Source: Streptomyces sp. NBC_00335 (GTDB taxonomy: Bacteria > Actinomycetota > Actinomycetes > Streptomycetales > Streptomycetaceae). Taken from it: a DNA stretch of 64,000 nucleotides. The translations under genes and the position numbers were made by a program. The notes beneath the pieces are model-generated. The model was not told the DNA's origin. It did no database searches and saw only the letters and a list, made by a program, of their open reading frames with translations. The stretch is taken from NCBI RefSeq assembly GCF_036127095.1, contig NZ_CP108006.1, positions 7,059,501-7,123,500 of the forward strand, in the 5' to 3' direction. Shown one piece after another: positions 24,464 through 32,482 of the stretch; position 1 is the first letter of the stretch, and every line of letters starts with the position of its first letter.

Positions 24464-26119
24464 ATGAGTTCTGGAGCCACTCCCGGACGGGAAAGGCTGA
24501 TCGACCAGTTCAAGGCCGACGGCCTGAACGTCATGTTCGGAAATCCGGGGACGGTGGAACAGGGATTCCTCGACGCGGTCGACGCGGCGGAGGACTTCCA
24601 CTACGTCCTCGCCCTCCAGGAGACCGTGGCCGCCGGCATCGCCGACGGCTACGCCCGGGCCACCGGCGGGGCGGCGCTGCTCCAGCTCCACTCCGGGGTG
24701 GGTCTGGGCAACGGCATCGGCATGCTCTACCAGTCGCTGCGCGGCCACACCCCGCTCGTCGTGGTCGCCGGCGACGCCGGGGTCCGCTACGACGCCATGG
24801 ACGCGCAGATGGCGTCCGACCTGGTGGCGATGGCGAAGCCGGTGACCAAGTACGCGACCCGGGTCACCGACCGGCACTCCGTGCTGCGCACCATCCGCCG
24901 GGCGGTGAAGATCGCCCTGACCCCGCCGCGCGGCCCGGTGTTCGTGGCGCTGCCGATGGACGTGCTGGACGAGCTCAACTCCGAGCTCGTCCTGCCCGCC
25001 ACGGTGCCCTTCACGGACGTGGCCCCTTCCGCCGCCTCGGTGGGGCGGGCGGCCGAGCTGCTTGCTTCCGCCGAGCGGCCGGTCGTCCTCGTCGGGGACG
25101 GGGTCTCGCTCTCCGGGGCGCAGCGCGAACTCGTCGCCGTCGCCGAGCTGCTCGGTGCCGACGTCTACGAGGTCGACTCCTCCGAGGTGAACATCGCGGC
25201 CTCGCACCCGCTGCGCCGCGGTCAGACGGGCCACATGTTCGGCCCGCACAGCAAGGAGCTGATCGGGAACGCGGACGGGGTGCTGATCGTCGGCACCTAC
25301 GTCTTCCCCGAGGTGTTCCCGGAGCTGGAGAGCCCCTTCCGGGCCCGCGCGAGGGTCGTGCACATCGACCTGAACGCCTACGAGATCGCCAAGAACCACC
25401 CGGTGGACCTCGGGCTCGCCGCTGATCCCCGGCAGGCGCTGCGCGCACTGGCCGGCGTACTGGAACACCTGCTCACCCCCGCGCAGCGGTCGGCGGCGGC
25501 CGGGCGGCTGGACGCGCGGACCCGGGAGCGGGTGCGGGCGGACCGGGCCGAGCGGGAGGCCAAGGAGGCGGACGGTTCGCCGATGGCGGTCTTCCTGCGG
25601 ACCCTGGCCGAGCGCACCGGCGGGGACCTGATCGTCTTCGACGAGGCGCTGACCACCTCCCCGCTGGTCACCCGGTACCTGCCGCCGGAGCGGCCGGGCG
25701 ACTACCACCTCACCCGGGGCGGATCGCTGGGCGTGGGCTTCCCGGGCGCGGTCGGCGTCAAGCTGGCGCGGCCGGAGCGGCTCGTCGTCGGCTTCGCCGG
25801 CGACGGCGGCTCGATGTACACCTACCAGGCGCTGTGGACCGCGGCCCGGCACGGCATCGAGGCCAAGTTCGTCGTCTGCAACAACCGCAAGTACCGGCTG
25901 CTGGACGACAACATCGCCCAGTACTGGCGGGAGCGGGAGATCCCGGAGCACGGCTTCCCGGGCTCCTTCGACCTCTCGCACCCCGAGATCGACTTCGCCG
26001 CCCTGGCCCGGTCGCTCGGGGCGGGCGGGATGCGGGTGGAGAAGCCCGACGAGGCGATCGCCGCCGTGGGCCGGATGCTCGCCCACCCCGGGCCGTTCCT
26101 GGTCGACGTACAGATCTGA
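24464..26119 (+). CDS. ThDP-dependent enzyme, benzoylformate decarboxylase-like
   Basis: This 551-residue protein has the three-domain ThDP fold. The catalytic Glu is in LALQETVAAG near residue 53. LHSGVGLGNG matches the region of the active-site His of benzoylformate decarboxylase, and the ThDP/Mg motif GDGGSMYTYQALW begins near residue 447. GGSLGVGFPGAVG also fits that family. It probably acts on a 2-keto acid, giving an aldehyde. A strong AAAGGAGGG precedes ATG 24464. Tandem 18-bp repeats follow its stop. Confidence 0.87.
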   Translation: MSSGATPGRERLIDQFKADGLNVMFGNPGTVEQGFLDAVDAAEDFHYVLALQETVAAGIADGYARATGGAALLQLHSGVGLGNGIGMLYQSLRGHTPLVVVAGDAGVRYDAMDAQMASDLVAMAKPVTKYATRVTDRHSVLRTIRRAVKIALTPPRGPVFVALPMDVLDELNSELVLPATVPFTDVAPSAASVGRAAELLASAERPVVLVGDGVSLSGAQRELVAVAELLGADVYEVDSSEVNIAASHPLRRGQTGHMFGPHSKELIGNADGVLIVGTYVFPEVFPELESPFRARARVVHIDLNAYEIAKNHPVDLGLAADPRQALRALAGVLEHLLTPAQRSAAAGRLDARTRERVRADRAEREAKEADGSPMAVFLRTLAERTGGDLIVFDEALTTSPLVTRYLPPERPGDYHLTRGGSLGVGFPGAVGVKLARPERLVVGFAGDGGSMYTYQALWTAARHGIEAKFVVCNNRKYRLLDDNIAQYWREREIPEHGFPGSFDLSHPEIDFAALARSLGAGGMRVEKPDEAIAAVGRMLAHPGPFLVDVQI

Positions 26120-26163
26120 CGCCCGACCGGGATCTGACGCCCGACCGGGATCGCACGCCCGAC
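26113..26163. repeat. 18-bp tandem repeats after the ThDP gene
   Basis: GATCTGACGCCCGACCGG occurs twice in full (26113-26130, 26131-26148) and once in part (26149-26163). The first copy contains the stop codon of the ThDP gene. The period is a multiple of three, so the stop triplet is repeated in frame. Confidence 0.75.
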
Positions 26164-26230
26164 AAACGGATCGGACGCACCACGCCCGCCCGGACCGTAC
26201 GCAGAGCACGGACAGACAGGAGGAGACCGC

Positions 26231-26662
26231 ATGCCAGCCGAGCGGCTGACCGAGGACGCGATCCGCGCCTTCGCCGAGAAGTGGTACGTGGCCCTGGACC
26301 AGCACGTCCAGCCGGACCAGGTGCTGGCCCTGATCACCGAGGACCTGGAGTTCAAGGTCCCGGAGGACACCTTCGTGGGCCACCAGGGCTTCGGCCGCTG
26401 GTACGAGGCGGTCACGAACCGCTTCTTCGACGAGGTGCACACGGTGACGAAGGTGGAGCCCGTCATCGAGGGCGACCGGGCGATCGTCCGGGTCCTCGTC
26501 AACTGGCAGGCCAAGATCTGGGACCCGCCGGCCGCCCGCAGCGTGTGGCTGGGCTTCGACGCCGACCAGACCTGGACCGTGGTCGCCGGGCCCGACGGGC
26601 CGCTGATCCGCCAGTACACCGTCAACGAACTGGAGCCCATGCCCGGTTCCGCCTCCCTCTGA
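26231..26662 (+). CDS. NTF2/SnoaL-like protein 1
   Basis: This 143-residue cone-shaped alpha+beta fold is recognised from AIRAFAEKWYVALDQHV, the DLEFKVPEDTFVGHQGFGRW strand-helix pair and terminal WTVVAGPDGPLIRQYTV. Such proteins include small-molecule isomerases, hydrolases and cyclases; the pocket residues cannot be assigned. AGGAGGAG precedes ATG 26231. It is the first of three consecutive NTF2-like genes, and a fourth lies at 47146. Confidence 0.8.
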   Translation: MPAERLTEDAIRAFAEKWYVALDQHVQPDQVLALITEDLEFKVPEDTFVGHQGFGRWYEAVTNRFFDEVHTVTKVEPVIEGDRAIVRVLVNWQAKIWDPPAARSVWLGFDADQTWTVVAGPDGPLIRQYTVNELEPMPGSASL

Positions 26663-26682
26663 GCGCCGAAGGAGAAGCGACG

Positions 26683-27138
26683 ATGACCGAAGTGACACGG
26701 GAGCGGGTCGAGGCGGCGTACCGCGCCCTCGGCTCCGGCGACCGGGCCAGGATCCTGGAGTACTACGCGGAGGACCTGCGCTGGCAGGTCCCCGGCAACC
26801 ACCCGCTCGCCGGCTGGTACGAGAGCCTGGACGCCTTCCTGGAGCTGATGGGACAGACCCACAAGCTCACGGGCGGCACCTTCCGCATGGACATCGAAGC
26901 GGTCCTCGTCGGCGAGGACTGCAGCGCGGACGTCTGCCGCAACGTCGCCGTGCGCGGCGGCGCCGACGAGTCGAGCCGCTCCCCGTACGAGCGGATGGAC
27001 TACCCGGTCTTCCACTTCATGCGCTGGCGCGACGGGCGGATCGTCGAGGGCCACGACGGTCTCTTCGGCGACACGGCCACGGCCTTCAGCCAGTTCTGGG
27101 CGCCCTTCGCGCCGGACGGAACCCGCAGGGACCAGTAG
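26683..27138 (+). CDS. NTF2/SnoaL-like protein 2
   Basis: This 151-residue SnoaL-type protein has VEAAYRALGSGDRARILEYY at the N-terminus, the core DLRWQVPGNHPLAGWYES, and the closing DYPVFHFMRWRDGRIVEGHD. The sequence WQVPGxHPLAG is typical of the SnoaL-like ketosteroid-isomerase group. GGAGAAG precedes ATG 26683, 20 bases after the previous gene. Its substrate is unknown, and it may work with its two neighbours of the same fold. Confidence 0.82.
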   Translation: MTEVTRERVEAAYRALGSGDRARILEYYAEDLRWQVPGNHPLAGWYESLDAFLELMGQTHKLTGGTFRMDIEAVLVGEDCSADVCRNVAVRGGADESSRSPYERMDYPVFHFMRWRDGRIVEGHDGLFGDTATAFSQFWAPFAPDGTRRDQ

Positions 27139-27151
27139 GGGGATGAGCGCC

Positions 27152-27523
27152 ATGGACGCGCGGCAGATCTTGCAGAAGTACTACGAGTACGCCAACGCCG
27201 GTGACTGGGACAGCTGGTGCGACCTGTTCGCCGAGGACCAGGTCATGGACGAGCAGCTCGCCGGCCACATCGAGGGACTGGAGACGCTGCGGTCGATGAT
27301 GAAGGGCATGGGGACCATGTACCGGGTCTTCCGCAACGAGCCCGTGCACTTCCTCGTCGACGGGGAGAAGGCCGCGGCCGTCTCCCACCTGACCGCGGTC
27401 ACTCCCTCCGGGGAGGAGATCGAGGCCGAGGTCATGAACTTCTTCCGGATCGTGGACGGAAAGATCGCCTACATGGCGAACCACCACGACACGGTTCCCT
27501 TCCAGGTGCTCGGCCAGGGCTGA
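27152..27523 (+). CDS. NTF2/SnoaL-like protein 3
   Basis: This 123-residue protein has ILQKYYEYANAGDWDSWCDL and the strand pair EVMNFFRIVDGKIAYM typical of the fold. Start choice: AGGGGG abuts an ATG at 27143 with no spacing but is nine bases from ATG 27152, so I prefer 27152. It is eleven bases from the GMC oxidoreductase gene, which suggests a shared substrate path. Confidence 0.8.
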   Translation: MDARQILQKYYEYANAGDWDSWCDLFAEDQVMDEQLAGHIEGLETLRSMMKGMGTMYRVFRNEPVHFLVDGEKAAAVSHLTAVTPSGEEIEAEVMNFFRIVDGKIAYMANHHDTVPFQVLGQG

Positions 27524-27534
27524 GGGGGCGCGCG

Positions 27535-29154
27535 ATGGCCGTGGATGAGTACGACTACATCGTCGTGGGATCCGGCACCGCCGGCAGCGTCCTGGCGAAC
27601 CGCCTCTCCGAGGACCCGGACGTCAGCGTCCTGGTCCTGGAGGCGGGAGCGGGCCGCATCCCTCCCGAGGTGGACGATCCGTCCTCCTGGTACAAGCTGC
27701 TCGGCGGGCCCGTCGACTGGGGGTACACCAGCGTCCCGCAGCCCGGGCTGGACGGCCGCCGCACGTACGAGCCGCGCGGCAAGGCCCCCGGCGGCAGCAG
27801 CAACCTCTACATCATGATGCACATCCGGGGCCACGCCTCGGACTTCGACAACTGGGCCTACCAGGGCGCGGCCGGCTGGGCGCACGAGGACGTACTGCCC
27901 TACTTCTCGCTGCTGGAGGGCCAGGAGGACGCCACCGCGCCGACCACCGGCACCCGCGGGCCCCAGCGGATCACCCACGCCGGGCGGCACGGCCCCAACC
28001 CGGTCTCCCGCGCCTTCATCGACGCCGCCGTCGAGCTCGGCCACGAGGAGATCGCCGACTTCAACACCGACGGGCCCCGGCGCGGTCTCTTCGGCACCGG
28101 CTGGCACCACATCGACGTGGCCGACGGCCGCCGCCAGGGCGTCCTCGCCGCCTACCTGGAGCCGGCCCTCGACCGCTCCAACCTGACCCTGCGCACCAGT
28201 GCGCAGAGCACCCGGCTGCTCTTCGACGGGGACACCTGCACGGGCGTGGAGTACGTCCAGCTCCAGGCCCCCGCCACGCTTTCGGACAGCGACGCCGCCG
28301 GCCGGACCGTGCGCGACGGGCACAGCACCGCTCCCGAGCCCGGGCCGCACACCGTACGGGCCCGCCGGGAGGTGATCGTGGCCGCCGGGGCGATCGAATC
28401 GCCGAAGCTGCTGCTGCTCTCCGGGATCGGGCACCCCGAGCAGCTGCGCGAGCACGGCATCGCGACCGTCGCCGAACTGCCCGGGGTCGGCGAGAACTTC
28501 CACAACCACGTACTGACCGGGCTGATGGCCGAGGTCACCCAGGAACTGCCGCCGCCCGCGCAGAACTTGTCGGAGAGCGCGCTGTTCCTCTCGTCCCGGC
28601 CGGGGCTGCCGGCGCCGGACCTGCAGATCGCCTTCGTGCACGTGCCGTTCGACGTGATCGTCGGTCAGGACCATCCGAACACGGTGTCCATCCTGCCGGG
28701 TGTCGTCCGTCCCGTCTCGCGGGGCTGGATCAAGCTGGCGAGCGCCGATCCGCTGGCCCACCCGTTGATCCACCCGAACTACCTGGGCGACCGCTGGGAC
28801 TTGGAGCGGATGGTCCAGGGCGTCAAGACCGCCCGGGAGCTCTTCGCGACCTCCGCCTTCTCGCCCTGGTACAAGCAGGAGCTCCAGCCCGGACCGGGCT
28901 ACGTGTCCGACGAGGACCTGCGCACCTTCGTGAAGCAGAAGTCGGAGAGCTACCACCACCAGGCCGGCTCCTGCCGCATGGGCATCGACGACCTCTCCGT
29001 CGTCGACCCCGAACTGCGGGTGCACGGCGTACGGAACCTGCGCGTCGTCGACGCCAGCGTGATGCCCGCCGTCCCGTCGGGCAACTGCCACACCGCCATC
29101 GCGATGATCGCCGAGCGCGCGGCGGACTTCCTGAAGGGGGTGTCCCGTGTCTGA
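27535..29154 (+). CDS. GMC-family FAD oxidoreductase
   Basis: This 539-residue flavoprotein oxidises alcohols or related substrates. The FAD motif YIVVGSGTAGSVLANRLSED opens the protein, GMC signature 1 is around GKAPGGSSNLYIMMHIRG, and signature 2 is AAGAIESPKLLLLSGIG. The active-site pair lies in YHHQAGSCRMG and GNCHTAIAM (near residue 518). Relatives include choline, glucose and aryl-alcohol oxidases. An aldehyde product would fit the downstream aldehyde dehydrogenase. It overlaps the next gene by eight bases. Confidence 0.9.
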   Translation: MAVDEYDYIVVGSGTAGSVLANRLSEDPDVSVLVLEAGAGRIPPEVDDPSSWYKLLGGPVDWGYTSVPQPGLDGRRTYEPRGKAPGGSSNLYIMMHIRGHASDFDNWAYQGAAGWAHEDVLPYFSLLEGQEDATAPTTGTRGPQRITHAGRHGPNPVSRAFIDAAVELGHEEIADFNTDGPRRGLFGTGWHHIDVADGRRQGVLAAYLEPALDRSNLTLRTSAQSTRLLFDGDTCTGVEYVQLQAPATLSDSDAAGRTVRDGHSTAPEPGPHTVRARREVIVAAGAIESPKLLLLSGIGHPEQLREHGIATVAELPGVGENFHNHVLTGLMAEVTQELPPPAQNLSESALFLSSRPGLPAPDLQIAFVHVPFDVIVGQDHPNTVSILPGVVRPVSRGWIKLASADPLAHPLIHPNYLGDRWDLERMVQGVKTARELFATSAFSPWYKQELQPGPGYVSDEDLRTFVKQKSESYHHQAGSCRMGIDDLSVVDPELRVHGVRNLRVVDASVMPAVPSGNCHTAIAMIAERAADFLKGVSRV

Positions 29155-29797
29155 AGTGGTCCTGCGCGAGGGTGCGCTGACCGGGACCCGGATCGCGGTC
29201 CTGATCGAGAGCGACTTCTACGAGCCGGAGATCTTCTACTACGGCCGCCGGTTCGCGGAGGAGGGAGCCGAGGTCGACTTCCTGACCCGGCTGTGGGGCA
29301 ACGACTCCATCACCTTCTCCGGGCACGAGTACCGGGCGCCCTTCACCGCGACCCGGTCCCTGGAGGGGCTGAGCGACGAGGAGCTGCGCCGGTACGCGGC
29401 GATCATCGTGCCCTCGGGCATGGTGGCCGACCGGCTGCGGTACACCGAGGACGTGGACGTACTGGCGCCGGCGACGGAGCTGCTGCGCCGGGCCTTCGAG
29501 GAGCCGACCGTCCTCAAGGCGGTGATCTGCCACGGCATGTGGCTGGCCGCCTCGATCCCGGACAAGATCCGCGGCCGCAAGGTCGTCTGCCACAACAACC
29601 TCATCGGCGACGTCCGGAACATGGGCGGCGAGTACGTGGACGAGGACGTGGTGGTCGACGGCGACCTGGTCACCGGACGCACCGGCGCCCACCACCACCT
29701 GTTCGCCCGCCGGATCATCGAGCTGATCGCCGCCGACCGGGGCGGGCGGCGCGCCCAGGGCGCGCAGGACGCCCGGGACGCGCGGGGCACCGGCTGA
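29147..29797 (+). CDS. DJ-1/PfpI superfamily protein 2
   Basis: This 216-residue PfpI-type protein has IAVLIESDFYEPEIFYY at the first strand, with the acidic residue that supports the nucleophile, and VICHGMWLA with the nucleophilic Cys near residue 127. HNNLIGDVRNMGGEYVDEDV and LVTGRTGAHHH complete the domain. It differs from the other two DJ-1 proteins of this cluster, so they are not recent duplicates. GTG 29147 lies inside the end of the GMC gene, and its stop overlaps the next ATG. Confidence 0.85.
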   Translation: MSEVVLREGALTGTRIAVLIESDFYEPEIFYYGRRFAEEGAEVDFLTRLWGNDSITFSGHEYRAPFTATRSLEGLSDEELRRYAAIIVPSGMVADRLRYTEDVDVLAPATELLRRAFEEPTVLKAVICHGMWLAASIPDKIRGRKVVCHNNLIGDVRNMGGEYVDEDVVVDGDLVTGRTGAHHHLFARRIIELIAADRGGRRAQGAQDARDARGTG

Positions 29798-30261
29798 TGG
29801 CCCCGATGGTCTGGTCGCACGTGGGCCTGAACTGCGCCGACCAGAAGACCACCGAGGACTTCTACACCCGGTACTTGGGCTTCGCCCGGGCCCGGGTGGT
29901 CGACCTCGGAGACGCATCGATCATCTTCCTCCGCCAGGGCGACGTGTACCTGGAGCTCTTCGCGGCGGGCACCGAACCGGCCGACACGGCTCAGCACGAC
30001 GGGCCGGCGGCGCCGGGCCGGATGCGGCACCTGGCCTTCCAGACCGACAGCGTGGACGGCTTCCTGGCCACGCTCGGCGATGCGGCCGAAGTGACCCTGG
30101 GGCCACTGGACTTCGACGATTTCATCTGCGGGTGGCGGACCGTGTGGGTCCGCGATCCCGACGGGGTGATCGTCGAGGTCAGCCAGGGATTCGAGGACGA
30201 GCACGGCCGGGAGTACGGCCGCGAGCAAGGCCACGACCACGAAGACAAGGACGGTGCATGA
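29797..30261 (+). CDS. VOC-family (glyoxalase-like) protein
   Basis: This 154-residue protein has two beta-alpha-beta-beta-beta modules: VWSHVGLNCADQKTTEDFY with LELF, and MRHLAFQTDSVDGF with VWVRDPDGVIVEV. His and Glu at metal-binding positions are visible (SHVGL, YLELF, RHLAF, VIVEVS), consistent with a metalloenzyme such as a lactoylglutathione lyase-type or dioxygenase. The C-terminus is a charged His/Glu/Asp tail. The start overlaps the previous stop by one base. Confidence 0.83.
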   Translation: MAPMVWSHVGLNCADQKTTEDFYTRYLGFARARVVDLGDASIIFLRQGDVYLELFAAGTEPADTAQHDGPAAPGRMRHLAFQTDSVDGFLATLGDAAEVTLGPLDFDDFICGWRTVWVRDPDGVIVEVSQGFEDEHGREYGREQGHDHEDKDGA

Positions 30262-30262
30262 C

Positions 30263-32083
30263 ATGGCGGACGCCGTGAGCTTCTCCTTCTCCGACACGAT
30301 CGCCGGCTACGTCGGCCGCTTCGACTCCGGGACCCGGCTGCTGAGGCTGAAGACCTCGGACGGCCGCGAGTTCGACGTCTCCCTGGCCGGGGACCCCAGC
30401 GCCGAGCTGGTCCGCAACCTGGACGAGCCGTACATCGACGCCTCCGGGCACATCGACGAGATGCTCTCGCCGGGACGGTTCCTCTACGTCTACGGGGTGC
30501 ACTACCCCGAGCAGGGCGGCCGCTTCGAGGCCAAGCGCCTGGTGTTCCTGGGCCGCGGGGCCGAGGACTACCGCTTCGAGGAACCCAGCTGGTGGATCAA
30601 GCAGATCGAGTCGCTGGCCGACTTCTACAAGCGGGCGCAGTTCGGCGACGGGCCGGTGGACTTCGCCGAGTACCGCACCGAGATCCGGCTCGGCGGCGAC
30701 AAGACCGCCAGTCATGTCCAGGAGACCGACACGATCTCCCGCCTGGTCTACGGCATGGCCTCGGCCTACCTGCTGACCGGCAAGGACGAGTACCTGGAGG
30801 TCGCCGAGCGGGGCACCGAGTACCTGCGCAAGCACATGCGGGTCGTGGACAGTGAGGAGGACGTGGTCTTCTGGTACCACGGCATCAGCGTCGACGGGGA
30901 CAGCGAACGCAAGCTGTTCACCTCGGAGTTCTCCGACGACTACGACGCGATCCCGATGTACGAGCAGATCTACGCCCTGGCCGGCCCGATCCAGACCTAC
31001 CGGGTCACCGGCGACATCCGGATCAAGAACGACGCGGACGCCACCATCCGGCTCTTCGACAAGTTCTTCAAGGACCCGGAGCAGGGCGGCTACTACTCGC
31101 ACATCGACCCGATCCTCTTCAGCGCCGACCACGAGTCCCTCGGGGAGAACGCGGAGCGCAAGAACTGGAACTCGGTCGGCGACCACGCCCCCGCGTACCT
31201 GATCAACCTGTACCTGGCGACCGGTGAGCAGCGCTACGCGGACTTCCTGGAGTACACCTTCGACACGATCGCGGACAAGTTCCCGGACTACAAGAACAGC
31301 CCCTTCGTCCAAGAGCGCTTCTTCCGCGACTGGTCCCACGACACCGCGCACAGCTGGCAGCAGAACCGCGCCGTCGTCGGCCACAACCTCAAGATCGCCT
31401 GGAACCTGATGCGGATGAACTCGCTGAAGGCCAAGCCGGCCTACGAGGAGCTGGCCCGCAAGATCGGCGAGATCATGCCGGCCGTCGGCAGCGACGTGCA
31501 GCGCGGCGGCTGGTACGACGTGGTCGAGCGCGTCAAGTCGGGGGGCGAGGAGACGTATCGTTTCGCCTGGCACGACCGCAAGGCCTGGTGGCAGCAGGAG
31601 CAGGCGATCCTCGCCTACCTCATCCTGAACGGCACCGTCGGCGGCGACGCGAACCTGCGCGAGGCGCGGCAGGCCCAGGCCTTCTACAACACCTTCTTCC
31701 TCGACCACGACGAGGGCGCCGTCTACTTCAACGTGCTCGCGAGCGGGACCCCGTACCTGCTCGGGACCGAGCGGCTCAAGGGCAGCCACTCGATGTCCAT
31801 GTACCACTCGGCGGAGCTCTGCTACCTGTCCGCCGTCTACAACAACCTGCTCATCAACGGCCGGGAGATGGACTTCCACTTCCAGCCCGACCCGACGAAC
31901 CTGCCCGACCGCGTGCTGCGCGTCTCGCCCGACCTGCTCCCCGCCGGCTCGGTGCGGATCGCGTCCGTCGAGATCGACGAGAAGCCGTACACGGACTTCG
32001 ACGCCGACGCGCTCACCGTCCGGCTGCCCGACGTACAGGGCCGGGTCAAGGTCAAGGTCCGGCTTCGCCCGACCGCCCAGTAG
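30263..32083 (+). CDS. AGE-family (N-acylglucosamine 2-epimerase-like) sugar epimerase with N-terminal extension
   Basis: This 606-residue protein has an N-terminal beta-rich domain of about 100 residues, unlike classical AGE enzymes. An (alpha/alpha)6 barrel follows, with WWIKQIESLADFYK, AVVGHNLKIAWNLMRM, HDRKAWWQQEQAILAYL and GSHSMSMYHSAELCYL; the histidines fit the epimerase active site. Family members epimerise sugars such as glucose/mannose ends of oligosaccharides. ATG 30263 is favoured over GTG 30254 because AAGGA is eleven bases upstream. Placement near glgX suggests a glucan or sugar link. Confidence 0.8.
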   Translation: MADAVSFSFSDTIAGYVGRFDSGTRLLRLKTSDGREFDVSLAGDPSAELVRNLDEPYIDASGHIDEMLSPGRFLYVYGVHYPEQGGRFEAKRLVFLGRGAEDYRFEEPSWWIKQIESLADFYKRAQFGDGPVDFAEYRTEIRLGGDKTASHVQETDTISRLVYGMASAYLLTGKDEYLEVAERGTEYLRKHMRVVDSEEDVVFWYHGISVDGDSERKLFTSEFSDDYDAIPMYEQIYALAGPIQTYRVTGDIRIKNDADATIRLFDKFFKDPEQGGYYSHIDPILFSADHESLGENAERKNWNSVGDHAPAYLINLYLATGEQRYADFLEYTFDTIADKFPDYKNSPFVQERFFRDWSHDTAHSWQQNRAVVGHNLKIAWNLMRMNSLKAKPAYEELARKIGEIMPAVGSDVQRGGWYDVVERVKSGGEETYRFAWHDRKAWWQQEQAILAYLILNGTVGGDANLREARQAQAFYNTFFLDHDEGAVYFNVLASGTPYLLGTERLKGSHSMSMYHSAELCYLSAVYNNLLINGREMDFHFQPDPTNLPDRVLRVSPDLLPAGSVRIASVEIDEKPYTDFDADALTVRLPDVQGRVKVKVRLRPTAQ

Positions 32084-32119
32084 CGCTCAACGGGGGCGCC
32101 CCACTCAGAGGGGAAAGCA

Positions 32120-32482
32120 ATGACCCTGAACGTGAAGGAACGCCGCAACAAGGCGGGCACCGTGCTCGTCGCCACCGGCGAGATCAACAGTGAGACCTCC
32201 GGATCGCTGCTGCAGAGCCTGCTGCCGCTGGTCCGCGAGGGCCGGCCGCTGCGCATCGACCTGACGGCCGTCACCTACGTCTCCAGCGCCGGGCTGCGCA
32301 CCCTGCTCGTCGTCTACCGCGAGGCCCAGCACGCAGGGGTCGCCGTCACCCTCTACGGGGTGAGCGAGGAAGTCCGGTTCGTCATGTCGGCCACCGGCTT
32401 CCTCGACTTCTTCTCCACCGGCGAGGCCGAGTCGGCGGCGGCCAAGGCCGCCGCCAAGACGGCCGCCAAGGCCGCGCGATGA
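32120..32482 (+). CDS. STAS-domain anti-sigma factor antagonist 1
   Basis: This 120-residue protein resembles SpoIIAA/RsbV. The loop TYVSSAGLRTLL near residues 53-64 contains the phosphorylatable Ser position before the conserved Ala-Gly. GVSEEVRFVMSATGF is the usual C-terminal helix. An Ala/Lys-rich tail (AAAKAAAKTAAKAAR) is unusual and could bind nucleic acid or a membrane. Four bases overlap glgX. It presumably binds the RsbW-like ATPase at 34968 when unphosphorylated. Confidence 0.88.
   Translation: MTLNVKERRNKAGTVLVATGEINSETSGSLLQSLLPLVREGRPLRIDLTAVTYVSSAGLRTLLVVYREAQHAGVAVTLYGVSEEVRFVMSATGFLDFFSTGEAESAAAKAAAKTAAKAAR

Noticed and set aside
26113..26163. CRISPR array
   Set aside because: The repeats are contiguous 18-bp units without spacers, and there are no cas genes in the window.
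23312..26698. An 1128-codon minus-strand frame opposite the DJ-1 and ThDP genes
   Set aside because: The plus-strand genes carry complete catalytic motifs and good ribosome binding sites. This frame is Arg/Gly/Val-rich with no domain.
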